Shown piece by piece: positions 18,369 through 26,252 of a stretch of DNA of 64,000 nt; position 1 is the stretch's first letter, and every line of letters starts with the position of its first letter. The stretch comes from CAWJMD01 sp963845675 (GTDB taxonomy: Bacteria > Actinomycetota > Actinomycetes > Actinomycetales > CAWJMD01): contig CAWJSX010000005.1 in assembly GCA_963845675.1 (NCBI GenBank), positions 682,001 through 746,000 of the forward strand, in the 5' to 3' direction. The position numbers were made by a program, and so were the translations under genes. The notes under the pieces are model-generated. The model did no database searches, was not told the origin of the DNA, and worked only from the letters and a program-made list of their open reading frames with translations.

Positions 18369-19217
18369 TCAGCGGAAGACGACCGTGCGGTTCCCGTCCA
18401 GCAGCACCCGGTGCTCGGCGTGCCACCGGACGGCCCGCGCGAGCACCTGGGTCTCGATGTCCTGCCCCATCGCCCGCAGGGCTGTGGGCGGCATCGTGTG
18501 GTCGACGCGCTCGACGTCCTGCTCGATGATCGGCCCCTCGTCGAGGTCGGACGTCACGTAGTGGGCCGTCGCGCCGATCAGCTTGACGCCGCGGGTGTGA
18601 GCCTGGTGGTACGGACGAGCGCCCTTGAAGGACGGCAGGAACGAGTGGTGGATGTTGATCGCGCGTCCCGCCAGCGCCCGGCACAGGTCGTCCGAGAGCA
18701 CCTGCATGTAGCGCGCCAGGACGACCAGCTCGATGTCGAGGTCCTCGACCAGCCGCAGGAGCCTCGCCTCCGCCTCGGGCTTGCTGTCGGCGGTCACGGG
18801 TACGTGGTGCAGGTCGGTGTCGTAGAAGTCGGCCAGCCCGGTGAGGTCGGTGTGGTTGGAGACGACCGCGGGCACCTCGATCGGCAGCAGGCCTGACCGC
18901 TGCCTGAACAGCAGGTCGTTGAGGCAGTGCGCCTCGCGGCTCACCATCACGAGCGTGCGCATCCGGCGGCCCAGCACGTCCAGCCGCCAGTCCATGTCGA
19001 ACTGCGTGGCGACGGGCGCGAAGGCGTCCGAGAGCTCCACCTGGGCCAGTGGCACGTCCGCCTGCACCCGCATCAGGAACCGTCCGGTGGACGGGTCGGA
19101 GAACTGCCCGCTCTCGGTGATGTTCCCCCCGGCGGCCGCCAGGACGCCCGAGACGGCGTGCACGATGCCTGGGCGGTCGGGACACGACAGGGCGAGCACG
19201 TACGCGGGAGTCGTCAC
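18369..19217 (-). CDS. purU: Formyltetrahydrofolate deformylase
   Basis: 282 residues from a GTG at 19217; an ATG 13 codons further out lies upstream of the promoter box. The N-terminal ACT domain (LSCPDRPGIVHAVSG) is followed by a formyltransferase-like domain with catalytic Asn/His in INIHHSFLPSFKGA and Asp in DLDEGPIIEQD. It hydrolyses 10-formyl-THF to formate and THF, balancing the one-carbon pool. It is divergent from the riboswitch-controlled glyA-folD operon, which uses the same cofactor. A TACCCT box six nt before the GTG suggests leaderless translation. Confidence 0.95.
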   Translation of the reverse strand: MTTPAYVLALSCPDRPGIVHAVSGVLAAAGGNITESGQFSDPSTGRFLMRVQADVPLAQVELSDAFAPVATQFDMDWRLDVLGRRMRTLVMVSREAHCLNDLLFRQRSGLLPIEVPAVVSNHTDLTGLADFYDTDLHHVPVTADSKPEAEARLLRLVEDLDIELVVLARYMQVLSDDLCRALAGRAINIHHSFLPSFKGARPYHQAHTRGVKLIGATAHYVTSDLDEGPIIEQDVERVDHTMPPTALRAMGQDIETQVLARAVRWHAEHRVLLDGNRTVVFR

Positions 19218-19223
19218 GGACGC

Positions 19224-19229
19224 AGGGTA
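19224..19229 (-). promoter_or_regulatory. -10 box of purU (leaderless)
   Basis: TACCCT on the minus strand, 6 nt upstream of the purU GTG, with no room for a ribosome site. Confidence 0.5.
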
Positions 19230-19272
19230 GGGCGACGCTCCACGCCGGGGTCGCACGCCGGGCGCCTCTTGC

Positions 19273-19278
19273 TAGCCT
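19273..19278 (+). promoter_or_regulatory. -10 box for the glyA riboswitch leader
   Basis: TAGCCT immediately upstream of the ZTP aptamer. Transcription from about 19284 would begin at the first aptamer stem. Confidence 0.5.
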
Positions 19279-19280
19279 GG

Positions 19281-19373
19281 GCGCGTCGCGACTGGCGTAC
19301 GAGGTGGGGTACCACCGGGGAGCGACGAGGTAGTGCAGCAGCAGACCACGGGTCGGTCGCCTGGGCCCCGCGT
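19281..19373 (+). ncRNA. ZTP (pfl) riboswitch upstream of glyA
   Basis: The leader contains the pfl consensus blocks in order: CGCGACTGGCG at about 19286, the hairpin GAGGTGGGGTACCACCGGGG from 19301, the invariant GGGGAGCGACG to about 19327, a variable linker, then the 3' pseudoknot segment TCGCCTGGGC from about 19357. This aptamer senses ZTP/ZMP, which build up when 10-formyl-THF is scarce, and normally raises expression of folate and one-carbon genes; glyA and folD follow directly. I do not see a terminator with a T tract, so control could be at translation: about 45 nt separate the aptamer from the glyA ribosome site. Boundaries are approximate. Confidence 0.9.
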
Positions 19374-19418
19374 CACCACGTGTGAGTCAGCAGCGCCGCC
19401 CGCCACGAGGAGCCAGAC

Positions 19419-20750
19419 GTGACCCAGACCAGCGACCAGACGTCCAGCACGAGCACGGCGACCGACGCCGCCGCGGCGAGCCGTGCGGTGAACACCGCCC
19501 CCCTGTCCGAGGTCGACCCGGAGATCGCGGCCGTCCTCGAGGCCGAGCTCGGGCGCCAGCGCGACACCCTCGAGATGATCGCGAGCGAGAACTTCGCGCC
19601 GCGCGCGGTCCTGCAGGCCCAGGGGTCCGTGCTGACGAACAAGTACGCCGAGGGGTACCCGGGCCGGCGCTACTACGGCGGGTGCGAGCACGTCGACGTG
19701 GCGGAGAACCTCGCCCGCGACCGCGCCAAGGCGCTGTTCGGTGCCGAGCACGCCAACGTCCAGCCGCACGCGGGCGCCCAGGCCAACGCGGCCGTGATGC
19801 ACGCGCTGATCCGCCCGGGCGACACGATCCTCGGGCTCGAGCTCGCCCACGGGGGCCACCTCACGCACGGCATGAAGATCAACTTCTCCGGCCGTCTGTA
19901 CGACGTGGCTGCGTACGGCGTCTCGCCGGAGACGCACCTGGTCGACATGGACGAGGTGCGGCGCATCGCCAAGGAGCGCCGCCCGAAGCTCATCATCGCC
20001 GGCTGGTCCGCCTACCCGCGCCAGCTCGACTTCGCCGCGTTCCGCGAGATCGCGGACGAGGTGGAGGCGCTGTTCATGGTCGACATGGCCCACTTCGCCG
20101 GCCTGGTGGCCGCGGGCCTGCACCCGTCACCCGTTCCGCACGCCGACGTCGTGACGACCACCGTCCACAAGACCCTGGGCGGTCCGCGTTCGGGGACCAT
20201 CCTCAGCAGGGCCGAGTACGCCAAGAAGATCGACTCGGCCGTGTTCCCCGGGCAGCAGGGTGGGCCCCTCATGCACGCCGTGGCCGCGAAGGCCGTCGCG
20301 TTCAAGCTCGCCGCCGAGCAGGAGTTCAAGGACCGGCAGCAGCGGACGCTCGACGGCGCGAGCATCCTCGCCGAGCGGCTGCTCCGACCGGACGTCTCGG
20401 ACGCCGGTGTCTCGGTGCTGACCGGCGGGACGGACGTGCACCTGGTGCTGGTGGACCTGCGTGAGTCGGAGCTCAACGGCCAGGAGGCCGAGGACCGGCT
20501 CGACCACGTCGGCATCACCGTGAACCGCAACGCCGTGCCCTTCGACCCGAGGCCGCCGATGGTGACGTCGGGCCTGCGGATCGGCACGCCGGCGCTCGCC
20601 ACCCGCGGCTTCGGGGACGAGCAGTTCCACGAGGTCGCGGACATCATCGCCTCCGCGCTCCAGCCGACCTTCGACACCGAGGCTCTCCGCGGACGGGTGT
20701 CGCGCCTGGCGCACGACTTCCCGCTCTACGACGGCCTCGAGGGCTGGTGA
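19419..20750 (+). CDS. glyA: Serine hydroxymethyltransferase
   Basis: 443 residues from a GTG at 19419 behind CGAGGAG. A 25-residue Ser/Thr/Ala-rich extension precedes the conserved start (DPEIAAVLEAELGRQ). LEMIASENF, NKYAEGYPGRRYYGG, HGGHLTHG and the PLP-lysine block TTVHKTLGGPRSG are all present. Converts serine and THF to glycine and 5,10-methylene-THF. The upstream ZTP riboswitch links its expression to folate status. The stop overlaps the folD GTG by 4 nt. Confidence 0.97.
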   Translation: MTQTSDQTSSTSTATDAAAASRAVNTAPLSEVDPEIAAVLEAELGRQRDTLEMIASENFAPRAVLQAQGSVLTNKYAEGYPGRRYYGGCEHVDVAENLARDRAKALFGAEHANVQPHAGAQANAAVMHALIRPGDTILGLELAHGGHLTHGMKINFSGRLYDVAAYGVSPETHLVDMDEVRRIAKERRPKLIIAGWSAYPRQLDFAAFREIADEVEALFMVDMAHFAGLVAAGLHPSPVPHADVVTTTVHKTLGGPRSGTILSRAEYAKKIDSAVFPGQQGGPLMHAVAAKAVAFKLAAEQEFKDRQQRTLDGASILAERLLRPDVSDAGVSVLTGGTDVHLVLVDLRESELNGQEAEDRLDHVGITVNRNAVPFDPRPPMVTSGLRIGTPALATRGFGDEQFHEVADIIASALQPTFDTEALRGRVSRLAHDFPLYDGLEGW

Positions 20751-21649
20751 GCGCCGCGCAGGGTTCCGTGGCGGCACGCGTGCTCGACGGCACCGCCACG
20801 GCGTCCGCGATCAAGTCCGAGCTGGCAGAGCGCGTCTCGCGCCTGCGTGACCGAGGGGTCGTCCCCGGTCTCGGCACGGTGCTCGTCGGTGACGACCCCG
20901 GCAGCCGCTGGTATGTCAACGGCAAGCACAAGGACTGCGCCGAGGTCGGCATCGCCTCCCTGCGTGAGGACCTCCCGGCGACAGCCACGCAGGCCGACGT
21001 CGAGGCCGCCGTCACCCGGCTGAACGACGACCCGGCGTGCACCGGTTACATCGTGCAGCTGCCGTTGCCGCGCGGGCTCGACGAGCAGCGTGTGCTCGAG
21101 CTGATCGACCCCGAGAAGGACGCCGACGGGCTGCACCCCACCAACCTCGGTCGCCTGGTGCTGCGCGTCGGTGGTGAGCTCACGACACCGGTGCCGTGCA
21201 CCCCCCGCGGCATCATCGAGCTGCTGGTGCGCCACGGCGTCTCGCTCGACGGCGCCGAGGTCGTCGTCGTCGGCCGCGGGATCACGGTCGGTCGCACGAT
21301 GGGACTCCTGCTCACTCGGCGCGGCGTCAACGCCACGGTCACGTTGTGCCACACCGGAACCCGTGACCTGGCTGCACACGTGAAGTCCGCGGACGTGGTG
21401 ATCGCGGCTGCCGGTGTGCCGGGGCTGGTGACCGCGGACATGGTCAAGCCCGGCGCTGCCGTGCTCGACGTGGGCGTCTCCCGCGTCCCCGGCGAGGACG
21501 GCGGCAAGCCTCAGCTGCGTGGCGACGTGGCTCCCGAGGTCGCGGGCGTGGCCGGCTGGCTCTCGCCCAACCCGGGCGGCGTCGGGCCCATGACCCGGGC
21601 GATGCTGCTCGCGAACGTGGTGGAGGCCGCGGAGCGCGCGAGCGGCTGA
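20747..21649 (+). CDS. folD: Methylene-THF dehydrogenase / methenyl-THF cyclohydrolase
   Basis: 300 residues starting at a GTG within the glyA stop. The catalytic Tyr and Lys lie in WYVNGKHKDCAE, followed by GYIVQLPLPRGL and PEKDADGLHP. The NADP loop reads VVGRGITVGRTMGLLL, and LSPNPGGVGPMTRAML closes the family pattern. It uses methylene-THF made by GlyA to give 10-formyl-THF, the product monitored through ZTP. It is coupled to glyA and so under the same riboswitch. Confidence 0.97.
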   Translation: MSAAQGSVAARVLDGTATASAIKSELAERVSRLRDRGVVPGLGTVLVGDDPGSRWYVNGKHKDCAEVGIASLREDLPATATQADVEAAVTRLNDDPACTGYIVQLPLPRGLDEQRVLELIDPEKDADGLHPTNLGRLVLRVGGELTTPVPCTPRGIIELLVRHGVSLDGAEVVVVGRGITVGRTMGLLLTRRGVNATVTLCHTGTRDLAAHVKSADVVIAAAGVPGLVTADMVKPGAAVLDVGVSRVPGEDGGKPQLRGDVAPEVAGVAGWLSPNPGGVGPMTRAMLLANVVEAAERASG

Positions 21650-21654
21650 GCGCC

Positions 21655-22908
21655 ATGACCCCCGACAACCCCGACGTCGTCGTCGTGGGCGCCGGCCTGG
21701 CCGGCCTGACGTGCGCGGCGACGCTCTCCGCGCGCGGATACGACGTCTCGGTGCTCGAGGCGTCGGACGACGTGGGCGGCCGAGTCCGTACGGACGTGGT
21801 CGACGGCTTCAGGTGCGACCGCGGCTTCCAGCTGCTCAACGCCGCGTACCCGGCCGTCCGGCGTCTCGTCGACGTCGAGGCCCTGGACCTGCGGACGTTC
21901 GACGCCGGGGTGGCCCTCGCGCACGAGACGAGCACGGTCGTGCTCGCCGACCCGCGCCGGTCACCGCAGCACCTCCTGGCCACGGTCCGCAGCGGCTACC
22001 TGCGTCCCGCCGAGCTCGCCCGGTTCGCGAGGTGGGCGGCACCAGCCCTCGGCCCCGTCTCGCGGCTGCTGCGCGGGCCGGACTCGACGCTCGACGAGTC
22101 GCTGGACGCTGCCGGTGTGCACGGACCGCTGCGCGACGACGTCTGGTCGCCGTTCATCGCCGGGGTGGTCGCGGACGACACCGGCGCGACGTCCGCGACC
22201 CTCGTCCGGCTGCTGCTGCGGGCGTTCCTGCTCGGGACGCCCGGCGTCCCCGCCTCCGGCATGGTCACCCTGCCGCGGCAGCTGGAGGCGCGCCTGGCCC
22301 GTCCGGTCGACCTGGCGACGACGGTGCGGTCCGTGCGCCGCTCCGGCGGGGGCGTGGAGGTGGGGACCGACGAGGGCGCCGTCCACGCGGCCGCCGTCGT
22401 GGTGGCCACCGACCCGACGGCCGCCGCTGTGCTTGCCGGTGTCGAGGCCCCTCGGATGAAAGGGCTGGCGACGTACTGGTTCTCGACGCCGGAGGCGCCG
22501 TCGCCGTCGAGGCTGCTGATGGTCGACCCCCTGCGCCGCGGTCCGGTCGTCAACACGGCGGTGATGACGAACGTTGCGCCGACGTACGCGCCCCCGGGTC
22601 GTCACCTCGTGCAGGCGACGACCCTCATGGCAGGCGAAGCCGGAGCCGACGACGAGCAGGTGGTGCGACGGCAGCTCGCGGCGATGTACCGGACCACGGT
22701 GGACGACTGGGAGCTGGTCGTCGCCCACCACGTGAGGAACGCCCTTCCGCACCAGGGGCCACCACTGCGGGTCCGGCAGCCGGTGGCCCTCGGCGACGGG
22801 CTGTTCGTCGCCGGCGACCACCGCGACACAGCGTCCATCCAGGGCGCGCTGGTCTCCGGGCGGCGTGCCGCGGCTGCGGTCGGCCGTCACCTGGTGCGAG
22901 GCGACTGA
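21655..22908 (+). CDS. FAD-dependent oxidoreductase (phytoene-desaturase/amine-oxidase fold)
   Basis: 417 residues from an ATG 5 nt after folD. The dinucleotide motif VVVGAGLAGLTCAATLSARG is followed by the acidic residue in SVLEASDDVGGRVRTD, a pattern shared by phytoene desaturases, protoporphyrinogen oxidases and monoamine oxidases. The C-terminal GLFVAGDHRDTASIQGALVS is the second FAD contact. No transmembrane segment. The substrate is unknown; the tight link to folD may only be transcriptional convenience. It is followed by the convergent gap that holds the palindromic repeats. Confidence 0.9.
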   Translation: MTPDNPDVVVVGAGLAGLTCAATLSARGYDVSVLEASDDVGGRVRTDVVDGFRCDRGFQLLNAAYPAVRRLVDVEALDLRTFDAGVALAHETSTVVLADPRRSPQHLLATVRSGYLRPAELARFARWAAPALGPVSRLLRGPDSTLDESLDAAGVHGPLRDDVWSPFIAGVVADDTGATSATLVRLLLRAFLLGTPGVPASGMVTLPRQLEARLARPVDLATTVRSVRRSGGGVEVGTDEGAVHAAAVVVATDPTAAAVLAGVEAPRMKGLATYWFSTPEAPSPSRLLMVDPLRRGPVVNTAVMTNVAPTYAPPGRHLVQATTLMAGEAGADDEQVVRRQLAAMYRTTVDDWELVVAHHVRNALPHQGPPLRVRQPVALGDGLFVAGDHRDTASIQGALVSGRRAAAAVGRHLVRGD

Positions 22909-22951
22909 GGCCCGCGACGGGGACGCGCGCCGCGGCACCTCGTCCTCTCCC

Positions 22952-22972
22952 CGCCATTCTCGGGAGAATGCA
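22952..22972 (-). repeat. Palindromic repeat copy 1 (inverted relative to the array)
   Basis: Minus-strand TGCATTCTCCCGAGAATGG plus CG, identical over 21 nt to the first unit of the array at 24016. The core is a 7-bp inverted repeat CATTCTC/GAGAATG with a 2-nt centre. It lies in the 119-bp gap between convergent genes and may also serve as their terminator. Confidence 0.8.
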
Positions 22973-22994
22973 CCGTGCGAGAGCCCCTTTCACG

Positions 22995-23017
22995 TGCATC
23001 AGGCCGAGAATGATGCC
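22995..23017 (+). repeat. Degenerate palindromic repeat copy
   Basis: TGCAT then CAGGCCGAGAATGATGC: keeps TGCAT and CGAGAATG of the repeat but has altered arms that still pair (GCATCA with TGATGC). It lies 11 nt beyond the stop of the DUF559 gene, so its hairpin could terminate that transcript. Confidence 0.5.
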
Positions 23018-23027
23018 GGGGCAGGAG

Positions 23028-23900
23028 TCAGCGACTGGGAGCCGAACCGGCGATCGCGGCGCGCAACGCGTCGACGAGACCGGCCGGATCGCGCAGCATC
23101 GCGGCCGTCACGTGCACGACGACCCAGCCGTCCCGCTGCAGCGCGTTCATGCGGGTGCGGTCCTTCTCGAGCTGTTCCCGCAGGGCGTGCCAGGCGCCGT
23201 CGTACTCCACGCCGATCTTGCGGCCGCGGACCGCGAGGTCCAGGCGGACGCTCGTCCCGTCCGAGAGCATGACCGGGACCTGGGTCTCGATGTCGATGCC
23301 CGCGAGCACCAGGTGCACCCGTGTCTGCGACTCCGGCAGTGACTCGCTGCGCTCATCGACCAGGGACACCGCTGTCCGGACCGCCCGAACGTCCTTGCAC
23401 CGGACGTCCACCAGCCGTGCTGCGACGGCCTCGATGTCGATCAGCCCAGCGCGCGCCATCGCGTCCAGCCGCGCCACGCCCATCGGCAGAGGGCATCGGG
23501 CCGCGGCGTCGAACGCGATGCGCCACAGGGGCGCCAGCGGGACGTGCTCCCATCGTGAGCCGGGGTGGACAGGACGCAGGCAGCGTCGGACGTCGACCCC
23601 CCGCCGGGGACCGAACCCGCTGCCCTCCGGCACCAGCACCTGCACCGGGTCGCCCGCCAGCGCCAGGGCCACTCCGAGGACCGTCGCCGCGGACACGCCC
23701 GTAACCAGTCCCTCGGGCGGCAGGACGAGCCTGGCCCCCTCGACCATGAGCCGGTGGTCGCGCCTGACCGACGACGGCGCGTAGACCCCCTGAAACAGCC
23801 GCTGGACCCGCGGCCCCCGAAGCTGTGTGCGGGTGAGGACCCCGTCCGCGACGGCGTCGGACCCGAGGAAGACGCGGGGTAGGTGCAGCGGACGTGGCAT
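23028..23900 (-). CDS. AbiEi-like / DUF559 endonuclease-domain protein
   Basis: 290 residues from an ATG at 23900 (MPRPLHLPRVFLG). The frame extends to an ATG at 24020, but that codon lies inside a repeat unit. The N-terminal ~60 residues (TRTQLRGPRVQRLFQGVYA) resemble the winged-helix domain of AbiEi-type antitoxins. The C-terminal ~110 residues carry a Vsr-like PD-(D/E)XK layout: Asp in SVRLDLAVRGRKI, Glu/Asp in GVEYDGAWH, then LEKDRTRMNALQRDGW. Such genes are common and often multi-copy in Nocardioidaceae; their function is not established. Alone here, no toxin or methylase partner, but bracketed by palindromic repeats. Confidence 0.8.
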   Translation of the reverse strand: MPRPLHLPRVFLGSDAVADGVLTRTQLRGPRVQRLFQGVYAPSSVRRDHRLMVEGARLVLPPEGLVTGVSAATVLGVALALAGDPVQVLVPEGSGFGPRRGVDVRRCLRPVHPGSRWEHVPLAPLWRIAFDAAARCPLPMGVARLDAMARAGLIDIEAVAARLVDVRCKDVRAVRTAVSLVDERSESLPESQTRVHLVLAGIDIETQVPVMLSDGTSVRLDLAVRGRKIGVEYDGAWHALREQLEKDRTRMNALQRDGWVVVHVTAAMLRDPAGLVDALRAAIAGSAPSR

Positions 23901-24006
23901 CCCGCGATGCTGCGCGACACCGACGACGGCGTACACCGCCGGCGTCCGACTGTGGATACACGACGTCCGCCCCGTGCCCTGTGGACGGCGTGGCTCGTGG
24001 TGCGCA

Positions 24007-24131
24007 CCGCCCGCCTGCATTCTCCCGAGAATGGCGACTCAGGGGCCACCGCCCGCCTGCATTCGCCCGAGAATGGCGACTCAGGGGCCCCCTCCCACGT
24101 GCATTCTCCCGAGAATGGCGACTCAGAGGGG
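24007..24131 (+). repeat. Tandem array of three palindromic repeats, 42-bp period
   Basis: Units begin at 24016, 24058 and 24100, exactly 42 bp apart. The first two share TGCATTC-CCCGAGAATGG followed by CGACTCAGGGGCC, differing at one base (T/G) inside the arm; the third diverges after CGACTCAG. Each can fold into a CATTCTC/GAGAATG hairpin. The array fills most of the 263-bp gap between the DUF559 gene and the SDR gene; the rest of that gap shows nothing else I can name. Confidence 0.9.
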
Positions 24132-24163
24132 TCTTACGTGGGTGGGCGGGCGGGGGACGGCGC

Positions 24164-24970
24164 CTAGACCCCGTCGCCGAAGATCGGGCCCCGGTGGACC
24201 TTGTGCTGCGCGGCCTGCGCCACGGGGCGGACCACGAGCAGGTCGACGTTGAGGTGCACCGGCGTCGAGGCCGCCCACCCGATGCACTCGGCCACGTCGT
24301 CCGCGGTCAGCGGACGGTCGACACCCGCGTAGATCCTTGCCGCAGCCTCGGCGTCGCCGGCGAAGCGCTTCACGGAGAACTCCTCTGTCGCAACCATTCC
24401 AGGGGCGACCTCGGTGACGCGCACCGGCTCCCCGACCAGCTCCAGGCGCAGCGTGCGGACGAGGGCGCCCTGTGCGTGCTTCGCTGCGGAGTACCCGCCA
24501 CCGCCCTCGTAGGTGAGGAGGGCTGCGGTGGACGTCACGACGACGACGTGCGCCGCGGGGGCAGAACGCAGCAGGGGCAGCAGTGCCCGGGTGACCCGCA
24601 GGGTGCCGAGCACGTTGACCTCGTACATGCGACGCCAGTCGTCGAGACCCGCGTCGGCCACCGTGTCGGCACCGACCGCGCCGCCCGCGTTGTTGACGAG
24701 CAGGCCGAGCGGCTCACCACGCTGCGCCAGCAGGTCCTCGACCGCGGCAAGGAGTCCTGCCACCGAGTCGTCGTCGGTGATGTCGAGGACGACTGCGGTG
24801 CCGCCGATCTCGGTCGCCAGCTGCTCGATGCGGTCGGCCCGACGCGCGGCGACCACCACGTGCCAGCCGTCCGCGGACAGCCGCCTCGCCGTCGCCGCGC
24901 CGATACCGCTCGACGCCCCCGTGACCACGGCGACGCCACGGGTTGCCACGTCGGGCAGCCGCTGGCTCAC
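24164..24970 (-). CDS. SDR family NAD(P)-dependent oxidoreductase
   Basis: 268 residues from a GTG at 24970 overlapping the upstream peptidase stop by 4 nt. Classical SDR: TGASSGIGAATARRL, LLVNNAGGAVG, catalytic Ser in VTSTAAL, and Tyr/Lys in YSAAKHAQG. The VTEVAPGMVATEEF block and length resemble YdfG-type 3-hydroxy acid dehydrogenases. The substrate is unknown. Translational coupling to the M20 enzyme suggests the two act together. Confidence 0.9.
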   Translation of the reverse strand: MSQRLPDVATRGVAVVTGASSGIGAATARRLSADGWHVVVAARRADRIEQLATEIGGTAVVLDITDDDSVAGLLAAVEDLLAQRGEPLGLLVNNAGGAVGADTVADAGLDDWRRMYEVNVLGTLRVTRALLPLLRSAPAAHVVVVTSTAALLTYEGGGGYSAAKHAQGALVRTLRLELVGEPVRVTEVAPGMVATEEFSVKRFAGDAEAAARIYAGVDRPLTADDVAECIGWAASTPVHLNVDLLVVRPVAQAAQHKVHRGPIFGDGV

Positions 24971-26199
24971 GCGCGGGCGAGCGAGGCGACGGCGAGCTCG
25001 CTGTAGAGGGCGGCGCCGTCGGGGAGCACCTCGTCGCTGAACGCCGCGAACGGGGAGTGGTTGTCGGGGGCCGACTCCCACTCGCCGTCCACGCACGCGC
25101 CGAGGAAGAGCATCGCGCCGGGCGCCGCCTGCAGGACGCGAGAGAAGTCCTCGCGACCCGGTGATCGGCTGCGGCATCTCGAGGAAACGGCCTGCGCCCA
25201 GCACGTTCTCGACGACCCGGGCGGCGTGGGCCACCTGGTCGGCGTCGTTCACGGTGACCGGGTACTGCCGGTCGAAGCGCGCGTCGACCTCGAGCCCGTA
25301 GGCAGCGGCCGTCCCCTGGCAGTACCGGACGGTCTCCCGCTCGAGGATGTCGAGCACGTCGGGGTCGAAGCACCGGATGGTCGCCGCGAACGTGGCCGAG
25401 TCGGGGATGATGTTCGGCTTCGTCCCGGCGTTGAACTGGCCCACGGTGAGCACCGCCGTGTCGAAGGGGTTGATCACACGCGGAGAGCAGCGGTCTGCAG
25501 TCCGGTCACCATCTCCGCCGCGGCCGGGATCGGGTCCTTGGACCGGTGGGGGGCGGATCCGTGTCCACCCGCGCCGTGGACCGTGACGTGCAGCTCGTTG
25601 CTCGCCGCCATCATCGGCCCGCCCCTGCCCGCGACGAGGCCGCGAGGTGCGAGGCCCGACATCACGTGGAGCGCCCAGGCGGCGTCGGGACGGCGACCGG
25701 CCGCGTCGAGCACGCCCTCGGCGATCATCACGCCCGCGCCGTCGAAGCCCTCCTCGCCGGGCTGGAACATGAAGACCACGTCGCCGGGCAGCTCGTCCTT
25801 GCGGGCCGTCAGCGCACGCGCCGCACCGACCAGCATCGTGGTGTGCAGGTCGTGGCCGCAGGCGTGCATCTGGCCGACGTTCAGCGACCGGTAGTCGATG
25901 TCGACGGCCTCGGTGACGGGCAGGGCGTCCATGTCGCCGCGCAGCAGCACGACGGGGCGCTCGCCGTCGGCGGCGGTCGCCGCCCCGCCCCGCAGCACGG
26001 CGGTCACCGACGTGGTCCCCGTGCCCGTGCTCACCTCGAGGTCCAGCCCGCTCAACGCCTCGAGCACGGTGGCCTGCGTGGTCGGCAGGTCGAGCCCCAC
26101 CTCGGGCCGCTGGTGCAGCGTGTGGCGCAGGGCGACCAGGTCGGAGCTCAGGGCGCGCGTGTCGTCGAGGAAGGGGCGGTGGCTGTCGGAAGAGGTCAT
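24967..26199 (-). pseudogene. M20 family amidohydrolase (frame disrupted)
   Basis: Starts MTSSDSHRPFLDD at 26199. Metal-binding MHACGHDLHTT (HxCGHDxH), FQPGEEGFDGAG and ALHVMSG are intact in the first 240 residues. The frame then hits a stop near 25475 and resumes at VINPFDTAVLTVGQFNAG in another frame; a third shift near 25157 leads to EDFSRVLQ and the end ASLARA. The full length is divisible by 3, so the shifts cancel. Probably an amidohydrolase of the hippurate/N-acyl-amino-acid type; a second complete family member is at 49491. Likely intact in the organism. Confidence 0.82.
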
Positions 26200-26252
26200 G
26201 GGATGTCTCTACCACCTGTCGGTCGTCGGCGACACTCCGGCCACCCCGTGAG

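Noticed and set aside
23901..24020. Forty extra N-terminal codons for the DUF559 gene starting at 24020
   Set aside because: The ATG lies inside a repeat hairpin and the added peptide is not conserved-looking; the ATG at 23900 starts the recognisable domain.
24016..24131. CRISPR-like array of three regularly spaced repeats
   Set aside because: The spacers are themselves repeats (42-bp tandem units), there are only three units, and no cas genes are present.
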